Assembly: GCF_024198235.1 (NCBI RefSeq)
Contig: NZ_JAKCFB010000029.1
Coordinates: forward strand, 1-64,000
Origin: Myxococcus dinghuensis
GTDB taxonomy: Bacteria > Myxococcota > Myxococcia > Myxococcales > Myxococcaceae
DNA length: 64,000 bases
Direction of reading: 5' to 3'
In this document: piece by piece, positions 37,572-46,682 of the stretch
How positions within the stretch are numbered: position 1 is the stretch's first letter
Layout of the letters: every line of letters starts with the position of its first letter
The notes under the pieces: model-generated
Told to the model about the DNA's origin: nothing
Database searches by the model: none
Seen by the model: the letters and a program-made list of their open reading frames with translations, nothing else
Program-made: the position numbers and the translations under genes

Positions 37572-37895
37572 ATGATGAAGCGGTTCGCCCTGGTGATGAC
37601 CCTCTGTCTGAGCTCGAGCGCCTACGCGGAGGAGGACATCGCGGAGGTGTGGAAGGCCAAGTGCAAGTCCTGTCACGGTGAGGACGGCAAGGCGAAGACG
37701 AAGATGGGCCAGAAGGAGTCCATCGACGACATGAGCCTGCCCGCCTGGCAGGCGGCCGAGTCCGACGAGGAGATTCGTCGCGCCATCGCCGACGGCTCGC
37801 CGAAGAACTCCAAGATGAAGGCCTTCAAGGACAAGCTCACGCCCGCGCAGATCGACGCGCTGGTGGGATACATCCGCACCTTCAAGGCGAAGTAG
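37572..37895 (+). CDS. Small periplasmic c-type cytochrome
   Basis: 107 aa from the first of two adjacent ATGs. A signal peptide (about 1-19, ending SSSAYA) is followed by the heme site CKSCH (Cys31, Cys34, His35), a likely axial Met82 in SKMKAF, and the C-terminal helix LTPAQIDALVGYIRTFK of class I cytochromes. A single heme carrier of electrons in the periplasm is expected; its partners are not visible. It starts 60 bp beyond the pil-operon hairpin and so is probably separate from it. Confidence 0.88.
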   Translation: MMKRFALVMTLCLSSSAYAEEDIAEVWKAKCKSCHGEDGKAKTKMGQKESIDDMSLPAWQAAESDEEIRRAIADGSPKNSKMKAFKDKLTPAQIDALVGYIRTFKAK

Positions 37896-37918
37896 CGCGT
37901 CCGGGACGCGGGTTGAAT

Positions 37919-37948
37919 TTCGACGCGAAGGCGCGCGTCCGCGTCGAA
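37919..37948 (+). other. Inverted repeat between cytochrome and acidic-protein genes
   Basis: TTCGACGCG and CGCGTCGAA form a perfect 9-bp stem with a 12-nt loop. A smaller CGCGTC/GACGCG hairpin precedes it at 37,896-37,910. The pair could end the cytochrome transcript or sit in the leader of the next gene, whose ATG is 18 bp downstream. Confidence 0.5.
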
Positions 37949-37965
37949 GCCACCCGGAGCCGCCC

Positions 37966-38295
37966 ATGAAGACCCTCGCCGCCGCCCTCGTTTTCAGCCT
38001 GTCCATGGCCAGCCTCTTCACCGCCGTGCGCGCGGACGCGTCGTCCTATCCGCGCGTGGAGAAGGGCCTGTCCCGGCCGGAGCCGCTGTCCCTCAGGCCG
38101 GGGGACGGCAAGGGGGGTGGCGGCGACGGGGACGACAAGGGCGACGACAAGGACAAGGACGACGAGGAGGACGAAGAGGAGTACCGCGGCCGCTACGCCG
38201 GCGTGACGGGCGCGGCGGCCCTGGAGCTGGTGGACCCGGGCGCGCTCGAGGACATGCTCCGCCTGCGCGCCGCGGTGCGCCACGGCCGCTTCTAG
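37966..38295 (+). CDS. Exported acidic small protein, function unknown
   Basis: 109 aa. A signal peptide (LAAALVFSLSMASLFTAVRA) precedes a short region, then Gly-rich and Asp/Lys/Glu-rich low complexity (about 47-73, GDGDDKGDDKDKDDEEDEEE) and a more ordered C-terminus. I do not recognise a family. The acidic run could bind cations such as calcium. It converges on the histidine-kinase gene with 5 bp between stops. Confidence 0.6.
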   Translation: MKTLAAALVFSLSMASLFTAVRADASSYPRVEKGLSRPEPLSLRPGDGKGGGGDGDDKGDDKDKDDEEDEEEYRGRYAGVTGAAALELVDPGALEDMLRLRAAVRHGRF

Positions 38296-38300
38296 CGGCG

Positions 38301-39839
38301 TCAGGCCCGCCGCGCCTGCGGCAGCTCCTGCGGAGAGGCCTGCACGACGCGGGGCAGCGTCACCGCGAAGCACGTCCCGGACTCCACGGAGGACGCGACG
38401 TCCACCCAGCCGCCGTGCGCGGTGACGATCTGCGACACGATGTAGAGCCCCAGCCCCAACCCCTGCCGCTGGGCCTTGGGCGCGCCGGGCTCCGGCTCCG
38501 CCTTGTGGAAGGGCGCGAAGAGCCGGGGGCGCAGCGAGTCCGGGATGGGCGGGCCCACGTTGTGGACCTCCACGCGCTGGAAGAGCGGGTCGCCGGACGC
38601 CACGCGCACCCTCACCGTGGAGCCCCGGGGGCTGTGCTGGAGCGCGTTGCCCACGAGGTTGGAGAGCACCTGCCCCAGCCGCTCCTCGTCCCACACGCCC
38701 AGTGACTCGCCGACGACCTCCAGGTGGACCTGGTGCTCGGGGTGGGCCGGCTCCAGTTCGGAGATGATGCGCCGGCACACCTTGGCCATGCACACCTCGC
38801 GCGGATGGATGGGGATGCCGCCCGCCATGCGCGCGCGCGTGAAGTCCAGCAGCTGCTTCACCAACCGCGACATGCGCTCGGCGCTCCCGTCGATGCGCTG
38901 GGCCATGCGCCGCTGCTCCGGCGTCAGCGAGACCTGGGCCAGCAGGGTCGCGGCGGAAAGCCGCACCGCGGCCAGCGGGTTGCCCAGGTCGTGCCCCAAC
39001 ACGCCGATGAAGCGCTCCTGGTAGCGGGCCTCCTCGTTGCGCTCCTGCTCCTGGCGGCGCCGCGCGGTGACGTCGCGGCTGATGCCGAACAGGCCGTAGA
39101 CGGTGCCGTCCCCCCGCCGCAGCACGCCCTTGGTCGTCTGCCAGATGAGGTCGCTGCCCGGCCCCCCCTCCGAATCCTCGTAGGTGGCGGTGAACCCCGC
39201 CGCCATCACCTCCCGGTCGTGGGACAGGGTGGGCCCGGCGATGTCCAGGCCCAGCAGCTCCTGGTCCGTGCGCCCGAGGATTTCGTGGGGGGCGCGGTGG
39301 AAGGCCCGCGCGGTGGCGGCGTTGATGAGCACGTACCGCAGGTCCACGTCCTTCACGTAGATGGCGTCGGTGGCGCTCTCGATGACGGCGTGCAGCAGGT
39401 CGTGGTCCCGACGCAGCGCCTCCTCCGACGCCATCCGCTCCGTCAGGTCCTCCAGGAAGACGACGACCCCGTCTTCCCAAGGGGATACACGCGCCAGCAT
39501 CCACACCGGGCCCACCGAGGAGTCGCGCGCCACGCGCACCACCTCCGGCTCGCGGCGCACCGCCACCCGGACGCACGCGGCGAACAGGCCGCACTCCCCC
39601 ACCCAGGGGGCCTCCTCCAGCAGGCGCTGACGCACCAGCGGTCGCTCCTCGCGCCCCAGCCAGCGCTCGGCGTGGGCATTCGCGGAGACACACTCGAAGT
39701 CCAGGATTCCCTGCCCCGAGGAGCGCACGCTCCTCAGCACCACCACGGCCTCGGACGGGGGCGCGGCGCCACCACTCACACCCCTGTTGCTCCAGCGGCC
39801 GGATTGCATGGCAGGCGTGGCACCCCCCAGTGATGCCAT
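38301..39839 (-). CDS. PAS-domain sensor histidine kinase
   Basis: About 512 aa from ATG 39837-39839; an ATG at 39809 and a longer frame to 39938 are alternatives, none with a clear ribosome site. There are no membrane spans, so it is a cytoplasmic sensor. Two PAS-type domains (about 32-140 and 146-260, the second with AIYVKDVDLRYVLINAATAR) precede a HisKA domain with GHDLGNPLAAVRLSA (His283). The ATPase part has NLVGNALQHSP (N box) and GLGLGLYIVSQIV (G box). All catalytic boxes are intact. No response regulator is adjacent, so it is an orphan kinase, as is common in myxobacteria. It is divergent from mfd. Confidence 0.9.
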   Translation of the reverse strand: MASLGGATPAMQSGRWSNRGVSGGAAPPSEAVVVLRSVRSSGQGILDFECVSANAHAERWLGREERPLVRQRLLEEAPWVGECGLFAACVRVAVRREPEVVRVARDSSVGPVWMLARVSPWEDGVVVFLEDLTERMASEEALRRDHDLLHAVIESATDAIYVKDVDLRYVLINAATARAFHRAPHEILGRTDQELLGLDIAGPTLSHDREVMAAGFTATYEDSEGGPGSDLIWQTTKGVLRRGDGTVYGLFGISRDVTARRRQEQERNEEARYQERFIGVLGHDLGNPLAAVRLSAATLLAQVSLTPEQRRMAQRIDGSAERMSRLVKQLLDFTRARMAGGIPIHPREVCMAKVCRRIISELEPAHPEHQVHLEVVGESLGVWDEERLGQVLSNLVGNALQHSPRGSTVRVRVASGDPLFQRVEVHNVGPPIPDSLRPRLFAPFHKAEPEPGAPKAQRQGLGLGLYIVSQIVTAHGGWVDVASSVESGTCFAVTLPRVVQASPQELPQARRA

Positions 39840-40014
39840 GAGACAGACTAGGCTCGGCGCCGGGCACACGGCCAACCCACCCCTGGTACGGCTGATACGT
39901 GGCCGACACACCAGACGATGCCGCGTCGCCTCCGGCACAGGACAGCGGACGCGCTCTGTCGTTGACCCGTCAGGGGCGGCCTCCTAATTACCCCCGGGAC
40001 CTCAGGGTCCACTC

Positions 40015-43000
40015 ATGGACACTCCTTTCACTCAGAGGCTGGATGGCGAGGCGGCGCGGCGGGGTGGCGTGCCTCCGGGGACGGATGATGCCTTCGCGCG
40101 CCTGGTGCGCGAGCTGGCGGTGGGGCGCCGCGCGCGCACCCAGGGCCTGAAGGGCGCCGCGCGCGCCTACGTGCTGGCGCGGCTCCACCACGAGGCGCGG
40201 GCGCCCCTGGTGTGCGTGGCCCCGGACGAGGAGGCGGCCGACGCGCTGGCCGCCGACCTGGCCTTCTTCCTGGGAGGCACCGGCACGCTGCTCACCCCGG
40301 GCGTGCTGCGCCTGCCCGCGGACGAGGTGCTGCCGTACGACGAGCTGTCCCCGGACGCGGCGGCCGTCACCGAGCGGCTGGGCGCGCTCCACCACCTCTC
40401 GCGCGGAACGCGCTTCCCCGCGCTGGTCCTGTCGCTGCGCGCGCTGTACCGCCGCGTGCTGAGCCCGGGCGTCGTCTCCGGCCTGACGGACCGGGTCGAG
40501 GTGGGGCAGGACCACGACCGGGACGAGCTGGCGCGCAAGCTGGCGCGGATGGGCTACCAGAACAGCCCGTTGGTGGAGGACGTGGGGACGTTCTCCGTGC
40601 GCGGCGGCCTGCTGGACGTGTTCAGCCCGCTCTACGACAAGCCCGTGCGCCTGGAGTTCTTCGGCGACACCATCGACTCCATCCGCGCGTTCGACCCGCA
40701 GACGCAGCGCACGGTGGACGCGATGAAGTCCGTGGACCTGGTGCCCGCACGCGAGCTGCTGCTCACCGAGGACACGCGGCCCCGCGCGGAGGCCGCCGCC
40801 CGCGAGGTGGCCGACCGCATCAACCTGCCCACCATCCAGTTGCGCGAGCGGCTCGAGGCGCTGCGCGAGGGGCTGCCGGGCTTCGGCCTGGAGGGGCTGC
40901 TGCCGGGCCTCTTCGAGGGTGGGCTGGCCACGGTGTTCGACTTCCTGGGCCCGTGGAGCGCGGAGGCCCCCGTCTTCTACCTGGACGACCCGCTCGCGCT
41001 GGAGCGCGCGGCGGACGAGCTGTGGGGAGAGCTGGAGCGCTCGTTCGCCGCGGCCGAGGAGCGCAAGGACCTGGTGCTCCCGCCCGCCGAGCACTTCCTC
41101 ACCCGCGACGCCGTGGCCGAGCGGCTGGGGCGCTTCCGGGTGGTGGAGGGCGGCGGCCTGTCGCTGACGCAGTCCGAGCAGGCCCCCGTCGCCTTCACCT
41201 TCGGCGGCACGCAGGACCTGCGCGAGGCCATCCTCGCGCACCACGGCGAGGAGGGCGCGCTCACCCCGCTGGTGGAGCGGCTGCAGCGCTGGCGGGACAC
41301 GCGCGTGGCGTGCGCGGTGGCCTGCGGCACGTTGAGCCAGGCGGACCGGCTCAAGCGCCTGCTGCTCGACCGCAACGTCATGGTGAAGGTCCACACGGAG
41401 CCGCTCGCGGACGCGCTGGCGCTGTACGACCCGGCGGTGTGGGCGCACCTGTTCACCGGCGAGGTGAGCCAGGGCTTCGTGGACGGCGTGGGCGGGCTGG
41501 CCCTCCTGTCGGACGAGGAAATCTTCGGCGTGCGCGCGCGCCGGCGCGTGCGGCGCAACAAGAAGCTGGACGCGTTCTCCGCGGGCTTCGGGGACCTGAA
41601 GGAAGGCGACCTCATCGTCCACACGGACTTCGGCATCGGCCGGTATGCGGGCCTGACGAAGATGGAGGTCAACCACGTCCCCGGCGACTTCCTCGTGCTG
41701 GAGTACGCGGGCCGGGACAAGATCTACCTGCCGGTGGGCCGCATGCGGCTCATCCAGAAGTTCACCGGCGGGGACCCGGACAAGGTCCAGCTCGACAAGC
41801 TGGGCGGCACCAGCTGGGAGAAGACGAAGAAGCGCGTCAAGGAGCAGCTGCTGAAGATGGCGGCGGAGCTCCTGCAGATTGCCGCCGCGCGCAAGGCGCA
41901 CCCGGGCCATGCCTTCAGCGCGCCGGACCGCTACTTCGCCCAGTTCGAGGCGGACTTCGAGTTCGAGGAGACGCCGGACCAGGCCAAGGCCATCGAGGAC
42001 GTGCTGGCGGACATGCAGAAGCCGGAGCCCATGGACCGGCTCGTCTGCGGCGACGTGGGCTACGGCAAGACGGAGGTCGCCATGCGCGCGGCCTTCAAGG
42101 CGTCGCTGGACCGCAAGCAGGTGGCGGTGCTGGTGCCCACCACGGTGCTGGCGCAGCAGCACTTCCTGTCGTTCAAGAAGCGCTTCAAGGACTACCCCGT
42201 CACGGTGGAGGTCATCTCCGGGCTGAAGAAGCCGCCGGAGGTGCGCGAAATCCTCAAGCGCGCCAAGGAGGGGCGGGTCGACATCCTCATCGGCACGCAC
42301 AAGCTGCTGGCCGGCGACGTGACGTTCAAGGACCTGGGGTTGATGATCGTCGACGAGGAGCAGCGCTTCGGCGTGAAGCAGAAGGAGGCGCTGAAGAAGT
42401 GGCGCTCGCAGATCGACGTCCTGACGCTGACGGCGACGCCGATTCCCCGCACCCTGCACATGAGCATGTCGGGGGTGCGCGACATGAGCATCATCGCCAC
42501 GCCGCCACAGGACCGCCGGGCCATCCGCACCTTCGTGATGAAGTACGACACGCAGGTCATCAAGGAGGCCATCGAGCGCGAGGTGGCGCGCGGCGGTCAG
42601 GTGTTCTTCGTCCACAACCGCGTGGAGTCGCTCGCGTCCGTGGAGCAGGAGCTGCAGCAGCTGGTGCCCAAGATGTCCATCGGCGTGGCGCACGGGCAGA
42701 TGGGCGAGGGCCAGTTGGAGAAGGTGATGCTGGAGTTCACCGAGCGCAAGCACCAGGTGCTCCTGTGCACGGCCATCATCGAGAGCGGCATCGACATCTC
42801 CAGCGCCAACACGATGATCGTCAACCGCGCGGACCAGTTCGGCCTGGCGCAGCTCTACCAGCTGCGAGGCCGCGTGGGCCGCTCCAAGGAGCGCGCGTAC
42901 GCGTACCTGCTGGTGCCCACGCGACGGGCGTTGACGAAGGACGCGCAGCGCCGGCTGGAGGTGCTCCAGAACTTCACGGAGCTGGGCGCGGGCTTCTCCA

Positions 43001-43608
43001 TCGCCAGCCACGACCTGGAGATTCGCGGCGCGGGCAACCTGCTGGGCGAGAAGCAGTCGGGCGCCATCGCGGAGATCGGCTTCGACCTGTACGCGCAGTT
43101 GATGGAGGAGGCGGTGGCGGAGCTGCAGGGCCAGCCGCCCAAGGTGCAGTTGGAGCCGGACGTCGTCCTCCCGGTGCCGGCGCTCATCCCCGACGACTAC
43201 GTGCCGGACGTCCACCAGCGGCTCGTCTTCTACAAGCGCTTCAGCCAGGCCGGCACGCCGGACGAGGTGACGGACCTGCGCGCGGAGCTGGTGGACCGCT
43301 ATGGTGAGGCCCCGGACGAGGTGGACCACCTGTCCGAGCTGACGCTGCTGAAGATCGACATGCGCGACCTGCGGCTGCGCGCCATGGAGGTGAGCTCGGC
43401 CCGGGTGGTGGTGACGCTGGGCGCGGACGCGCTGCTGGATGGCGTCAAGGTCGCGGGGCTGGTGCAGCGCTCGAAGGGCTACTACCGGCTGACGCCGGAC
43501 ATGAAGCTCATCGCCCGCCCCGCCCAGGCGCTCCAGAACCAGGACCTGCTCGCCGAGGCGCGCAAGGTGCTGCGGGACCTGGACACCTGCTCGCTGCCCC
43601 AGGCGTAG
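40015..43608 (+). CDS. mfd: Transcription-repair coupling factor Mfd
   Basis: 1,197 aa, full length. The N-terminal UvrB-like homology region is followed by the RNA-polymerase-interaction (CarD-like) domain (about 530-590, EGDLIVHTDFGIGRYAGL) and the RecG-like translocase: Walker A GDVGYGKTEVA (about 678), DEEQ box (about 780), TATPIPRTLHMSMSG, ESGIDISSANTMIVNRAD and QLRGRVGRSKERAYAYL. A C-terminal autoinhibitory domain ends it. It releases stalled RNA polymerase and recruits UvrA in nucleotide-excision repair. It is a single-gene unit between a divergent histidine kinase and a convergent DUF2167 gene. Confidence 0.97.
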   Translation: MDTPFTQRLDGEAARRGGVPPGTDDAFARLVRELAVGRRARTQGLKGAARAYVLARLHHEARAPLVCVAPDEEAADALAADLAFFLGGTGTLLTPGVLRLPADEVLPYDELSPDAAAVTERLGALHHLSRGTRFPALVLSLRALYRRVLSPGVVSGLTDRVEVGQDHDRDELARKLARMGYQNSPLVEDVGTFSVRGGLLDVFSPLYDKPVRLEFFGDTIDSIRAFDPQTQRTVDAMKSVDLVPARELLLTEDTRPRAEAAAREVADRINLPTIQLRERLEALREGLPGFGLEGLLPGLFEGGLATVFDFLGPWSAEAPVFYLDDPLALERAADELWGELERSFAAAEERKDLVLPPAEHFLTRDAVAERLGRFRVVEGGGLSLTQSEQAPVAFTFGGTQDLREAILAHHGEEGALTPLVERLQRWRDTRVACAVACGTLSQADRLKRLLLDRNVMVKVHTEPLADALALYDPAVWAHLFTGEVSQGFVDGVGGLALLSDEEIFGVRARRRVRRNKKLDAFSAGFGDLKEGDLIVHTDFGIGRYAGLTKMEVNHVPGDFLVLEYAGRDKIYLPVGRMRLIQKFTGGDPDKVQLDKLGGTSWEKTKKRVKEQLLKMAAELLQIAAARKAHPGHAFSAPDRYFAQFEADFEFEETPDQAKAIEDVLADMQKPEPMDRLVCGDVGYGKTEVAMRAAFKASLDRKQVAVLVPTTVLAQQHFLSFKKRFKDYPVTVEVISGLKKPPEVREILKRAKEGRVDILIGTHKLLAGDVTFKDLGLMIVDEEQRFGVKQKEALKKWRSQIDVLTLTATPIPRTLHMSMSGVRDMSIIATPPQDRRAIRTFVMKYDTQVIKEAIEREVARGGQVFFVHNRVESLASVEQELQQLVPKMSIGVAHGQMGEGQLEKVMLEFTERKHQVLLCTAIIESGIDISSANTMIVNRADQFGLAQLYQLRGRVGRSKERAYAYLLVPTRRALTKDAQRRLEVLQNFTELGAGFSIASHDLEIRGAGNLLGEKQSGAIAEIGFDLYAQLMEEAVAELQGQPPKVQLEPDVVLPVPALIPDDYVPDVHQRLVFYKRFSQAGTPDEVTDLRAELVDRYGEAPDEVDHLSELTLLKIDMRDLRLRAMEVSSARVVVTLGADALLDGVKVAGLVQRSKGYYRLTPDMKLIARPAQALQNQDLLAEARKVLRDLDTCSLPQA

Positions 43609-43622
43609 CGCCGCCCTGGAAC

Positions 43623-43660
43623 GCGAAGAGGCCCGGGACCGCGTGTCCCGAGCCTCTCGC
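43623..43660. terminator. Bidirectional hairpin between mfd and the DUF2167 gene
   Basis: Arms GCGAAGAGGCCCGGGAC and GTCCCGAGCCTCTCGC pair with one mismatch and one bulge around a GCGT-type loop. It sits between two convergent stop codons and can serve both. No T-tract. Confidence 0.7.
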
Positions 43661-43686
43661 GTGTACGCCCGTTCGACGGGGGACGC

Positions 43687-44598
43687 CTACGGCGTGTCGT
43701 CGTTGTTCCCGCGCTTGAACAGCTTGCTCAGCCCGACGAAGAGGGCCGCGACCCCGGCGATGACCAGCTTCTTGGCGGCGAACAGCGCGGCGAGGAGGCC
43801 CTTGAAGAAGCCGGCCTTGACGGCCATCTTGCCCGCGACGAGCCCCGCGATGCCGTAGGCGGCCACGCGGCCCGAGCTGGGGTCGAAGTCCTCGTAGCGG
43901 TAGCCGGACTTGAACGAGGTGAAGCCCAGCACCTGCTGCATGTCCTTCTCGACCTGGGGCAACTGGCCCATTTCGGAGACGGCGTTGAGCACCAGCACGC
44001 CTTCGTTGCCCAGGATGCGGACGTTGTAGTTCAGCGAGTGCGGGGAGTCGTTCGACTCGGTGGAGGCCAGCTCCTTGGCCCAGTAGAGCTTGCGCGTGCC
44101 CGGGTCGTAGTGCGGCGTGGCGGCCCAGCCCACCAGCTGGATGCCACCGTAGCCCGCCTTCTTGCGCTCGGCGCTCGACTCCCGGGTGGCCGACTGCATC
44201 TCCTTCAGCAGGTCCGCGTAGTCGATGCTGGACGCGTCCTCGTCCTCGACGTGGCCGTCGTCGTCATAGCTGATGACGACGCCCCACCCCTCCGGCGCCG
44301 CGACGTCGACGTTCGCCGGCACCAGCATGCCCAACGTCGTGGTGCCAGGAGGGTTGCCCCAGGCCTCCACCAGCACCCGCTCCGCCTCCTCGGGGGAGAG
44401 ATAGAGGAAGTTGGCCGGCACCTCCATCTGCGCCAGGCCATGGCCCAGGTCCACCGTGCCGGTGCGCCCCTCCACCACGAACGGCGGCTCGTCGACCTCC
44501 GCATCCGCCTGCGCGGGAGGCTCGGCGGCGGGCCCCTGGGCCCACGCGCTCACCGCGACCACGGACAACATCCAAGACAACCACCATCGACCCTTCAT
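43687..44598 (-). CDS. DUF2167 exported membrane protein
   Basis: 303 aa from ATG 44596-44598 with GGAGGGGG upstream. A signal peptide ends at SAWAQ. The family body includes GTVDLGHGLAQMEVPANFLY, WGVVISYDDDGHVEDEDA and the conserved VGWAATPHYDPGTRKLYWAK, matching DUF2167 as I know it. Hydrophobic C-terminal segments (about 250-295, VAGKMAVKAGFFKGLLAALF then KKLVIAGVAALFVGLSKLF) indicate a membrane anchor near the end. The function of the family is not established. Confidence 0.85.
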   Translation of the reverse strand: MKGRWWLSWMLSVVAVSAWAQGPAAEPPAQADAEVDEPPFVVEGRTGTVDLGHGLAQMEVPANFLYLSPEEAERVLVEAWGNPPGTTTLGMLVPANVDVAAPEGWGVVISYDDDGHVEDEDASSIDYADLLKEMQSATRESSAERKKAGYGGIQLVGWAATPHYDPGTRKLYWAKELASTESNDSPHSLNYNVRILGNEGVLVLNAVSEMGQLPQVEKDMQQVLGFTSFKSGYRYEDFDPSSGRVAAYGIAGLVAGKMAVKAGFFKGLLAALFAAKKLVIAGVAALFVGLSKLFKRGNNDDTP

Positions 44599-44776
44599 GT
44601 GCGTCCCCCTCCGGGAAGCTGCTTCTGCATACGGACCGGAGGGACGAAATGGGTCGGACGAGCTGACGCCCTTCGCGAGCCAATCACTGCTCACGGAACT
44701 CCCCCCGGCAAAGACAGCGCACCATGGCCGAAACCGCGGGGCCTGTCACCTCCCGCCAGGAAAGGCATCCATCGCG

Positions 44777-45376
44777 TCAGGCCGCCTCGACCTTCGAATC
44801 CTCGACCGGGCGCACCAGGAACTCCCGCGCGGACTCCAGCGCACGGGCATCCCCGAGCACCTGCCCGGGGGCGCTGCCATGTCCCATGAGCGCGCCTCGC
44901 CAGCGCATGTCCATGTAGTCCGCGCTGAGGCGCAGGCTGAGCACCAACGGCCCGGCGACGGAGTCGTCCTCGTCCGTCGAGTGCGCGGTGATGAGCGACA
45001 GCACCTTGCCGCGCATGCGCTCACGGAAGCGCAGCTCCGGCACTCGCAGCCACCAGGACCAGTGCTCCAAGTAGCCCTGGGCGTTGGAGGGCAGGCTGTA
45101 CCAGTACACCGGCGCGACCATGACGACCTCGTCGGCGGCCAGCGTGTCCTCCGCGAGCGAGCGCAGCGCCGGAGGCAGGGGCGGATAGCCCCCGGGCGCG
45201 TGGCGCAGGTCCTTGAACGGCAGGTCGCGGAACACATCGAGCCGCAGCCACTTCGCCACGGTATTGGGAGGCAGCGCCTCCGCCGCGCGCCGGGCGAGCA
45301 GCTCCGCGTTGCCCCCTTCCCGGGAGCTGGCCAACAGGAAGAGGACCGTGCGAGGCACCACGGGAGAGGACGTCAT
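44777..45376 (-). CDS. NAD(P)H-dependent flavin reductase (flavodoxin fold)
   Basis: 199 aa. A flavodoxin-like beta-alpha start (TVLFLLASSREGGNAELLAR) binds FMN phosphate. MVAPVYWYSLPSNAQGYLEHW supplies the second FMN loop of the NADPH-dependent FMN reductase family. A cytoplasmic oxidoreductase is expected; substrates may be quinones or azo- or nitro-compounds. It stands alone, downstream of argE on the same strand with 95 bp between. Confidence 0.83.
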   Translation of the reverse strand: MTSSPVVPRTVLFLLASSREGGNAELLARRAAEALPPNTVAKWLRLDVFRDLPFKDLRHAPGGYPPLPPALRSLAEDTLAADEVVMVAPVYWYSLPSNAQGYLEHWSWWLRVPELRFRERMRGKVLSLITAHSTDEDDSVAGPLVLSLRLSADYMDMRWRGALMGHGSAPGQVLGDARALESAREFLVRPVEDSKVEAA

Positions 45377-45471
45377 GTCACACCAACGGGAAGCGGGATG
45401 CCGCGAAAGGCGGCCCTGGGGAGCCTCTCATTAACGCCGAGGCACTCGGGCCGCACGGAACGTCGAGACGG

Positions 45472-46608
45472 TCAGCGCGCGCCGCAGAAGTGGGCGACGG
45501 CGCGGGCCAGCACGGCCTCGCAGCGCACCAGGTCCTCGACGGGGACGTACTCGCCCGTCTGGTGCGCCACGCGGATGTCGCCGGGACCGAACACCACCGC
45601 CTCCGCGCCCAGCTCCGTGAGCTGCGGGGCCTCCGTCCCGAAGGGCACCGTCGTGGGCGCGTTGCCGCTGGCGTCCGCGAGGAAGCGCACCACCTCCGCG
45701 TCCGCGCGGGTATTCACACCCCGGTCCGTGCGCAGCACGCGGATGTGCGCCTCGTACGCGGGCTCGTCGCGGACCAGCTCCTGACGGATGGTCTCCAGCA
45801 GCTCCACCACGCGCGACGTGGACTGCCCGGGGATGGGGCGCCACTCCACCATGAAGCGGCAGGCGCCCGGCAGGATGTTCTTCGCCTTGCCGCCCTGGAT
45901 GACGCCCACGTTCACCGTGGTGAAGGGTGGCTGGAAGCCCTCGTCGCGCTCCTCGCGCAGCACCGTCGTGGCCAACTGCTCCAGCCGATGCAGGAACCGC
46001 CCCGCGCGGAAGATGGCGGAGGCGCCCGTCTCCGGATAGGCGCTGTGGCCCTCCTTCCCCAGCACCTCCACCTCCGCCAGGCAGTAGCCCTTGTTCGCGC
46101 GCACCGGCGTCAGCTTCGTGGGCTCCCCGACGATGGCGTGCCGCGCCCGGCCCAACCCCGCCTCCACCAGCTTCTTCGCGCCGACGAGCCCCACCTCCTC
46201 GTCCGCGGTGAGCACCACCATCAGCGGCGCCTGGAGCCCGGCGGCCCGCTCGGCCGCGTGCAGCGCGCAGGCGATGAAGCCCTTCGTGTCACACGCCCCG
46301 CGCGCATAGAGCTTCCCGTCGCGCTCCGTCAGCCGCAGCGCCTCCGTCCACGCCGTGTCGTAGGGCACGCAGTCGGAGTGCCCCACCAGCGCGAGCGCCG
46401 CGCGGCCGGTGCCGCCCTTCACCGCCACCAGGTTGATCTTCTCCACCCCGGCGTCGTCGGTATAGCGCTGACGCTCCGCGCTGAAGCCCGCGGCCTCCAG
46501 CCGCGCCTGCGCGTAGTCGATGAGCGGGGCATTGGGGCGCGAGGACGTGGTGTCCATCGCCACCAGCTCCGTCAGGGTGTTTCGCAGCGCGGGCAACGTG
46601 TCGCTCAT
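45472..46608 (-). CDS. argE: Acetylornithine deacetylase-like M20 peptidase
   Basis: 378 aa from ATG 46606-46608 with GGAGG upstream. The M20 two-metal site is complete: LVGHSDCVPYD (His77), GACDTKGF (bridging Asp), LTADEEVG (catalytic and metal Glu), GEPTKL, and a late metal His in IRVAHQTGEYVP. Close resemblance to ArgE (N-acetylornithine deacetylase, arginine synthesis). It follows hutF with 74 bp between on the same strand, so it might instead act on an N-acyl amino acid in histidine breakdown; that alternative is inference. Confidence 0.85.
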   Translation of the reverse strand: MSDTLPALRNTLTELVAMDTTSSRPNAPLIDYAQARLEAAGFSAERQRYTDDAGVEKINLVAVKGGTGRAALALVGHSDCVPYDTAWTEALRLTERDGKLYARGACDTKGFIACALHAAERAAGLQAPLMVVLTADEEVGLVGAKKLVEAGLGRARHAIVGEPTKLTPVRANKGYCLAEVEVLGKEGHSAYPETGASAIFRAGRFLHRLEQLATTVLREERDEGFQPPFTTVNVGVIQGGKAKNILPGACRFMVEWRPIPGQSTSRVVELLETIRQELVRDEPAYEAHIRVLRTDRGVNTRADAEVVRFLADASGNAPTTVPFGTEAPQLTELGAEAVVFGPGDIRVAHQTGEYVPVEDLVRCEAVLARAVAHFCGAR

Positions 46609-46682
46609 GGGGACGACCTCCGGTGCCCGCGTCATGCCACCCCCGGACGCGAGGCGCCAGTCCCCCGGCCCCCCCGGACACG

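Noticed and set aside
40212..43307. Second long plus-strand frame inside mfd
   Set aside because: Gly/Arg/Ala-rich shadow in another frame of mfd, with no recognisable motif.
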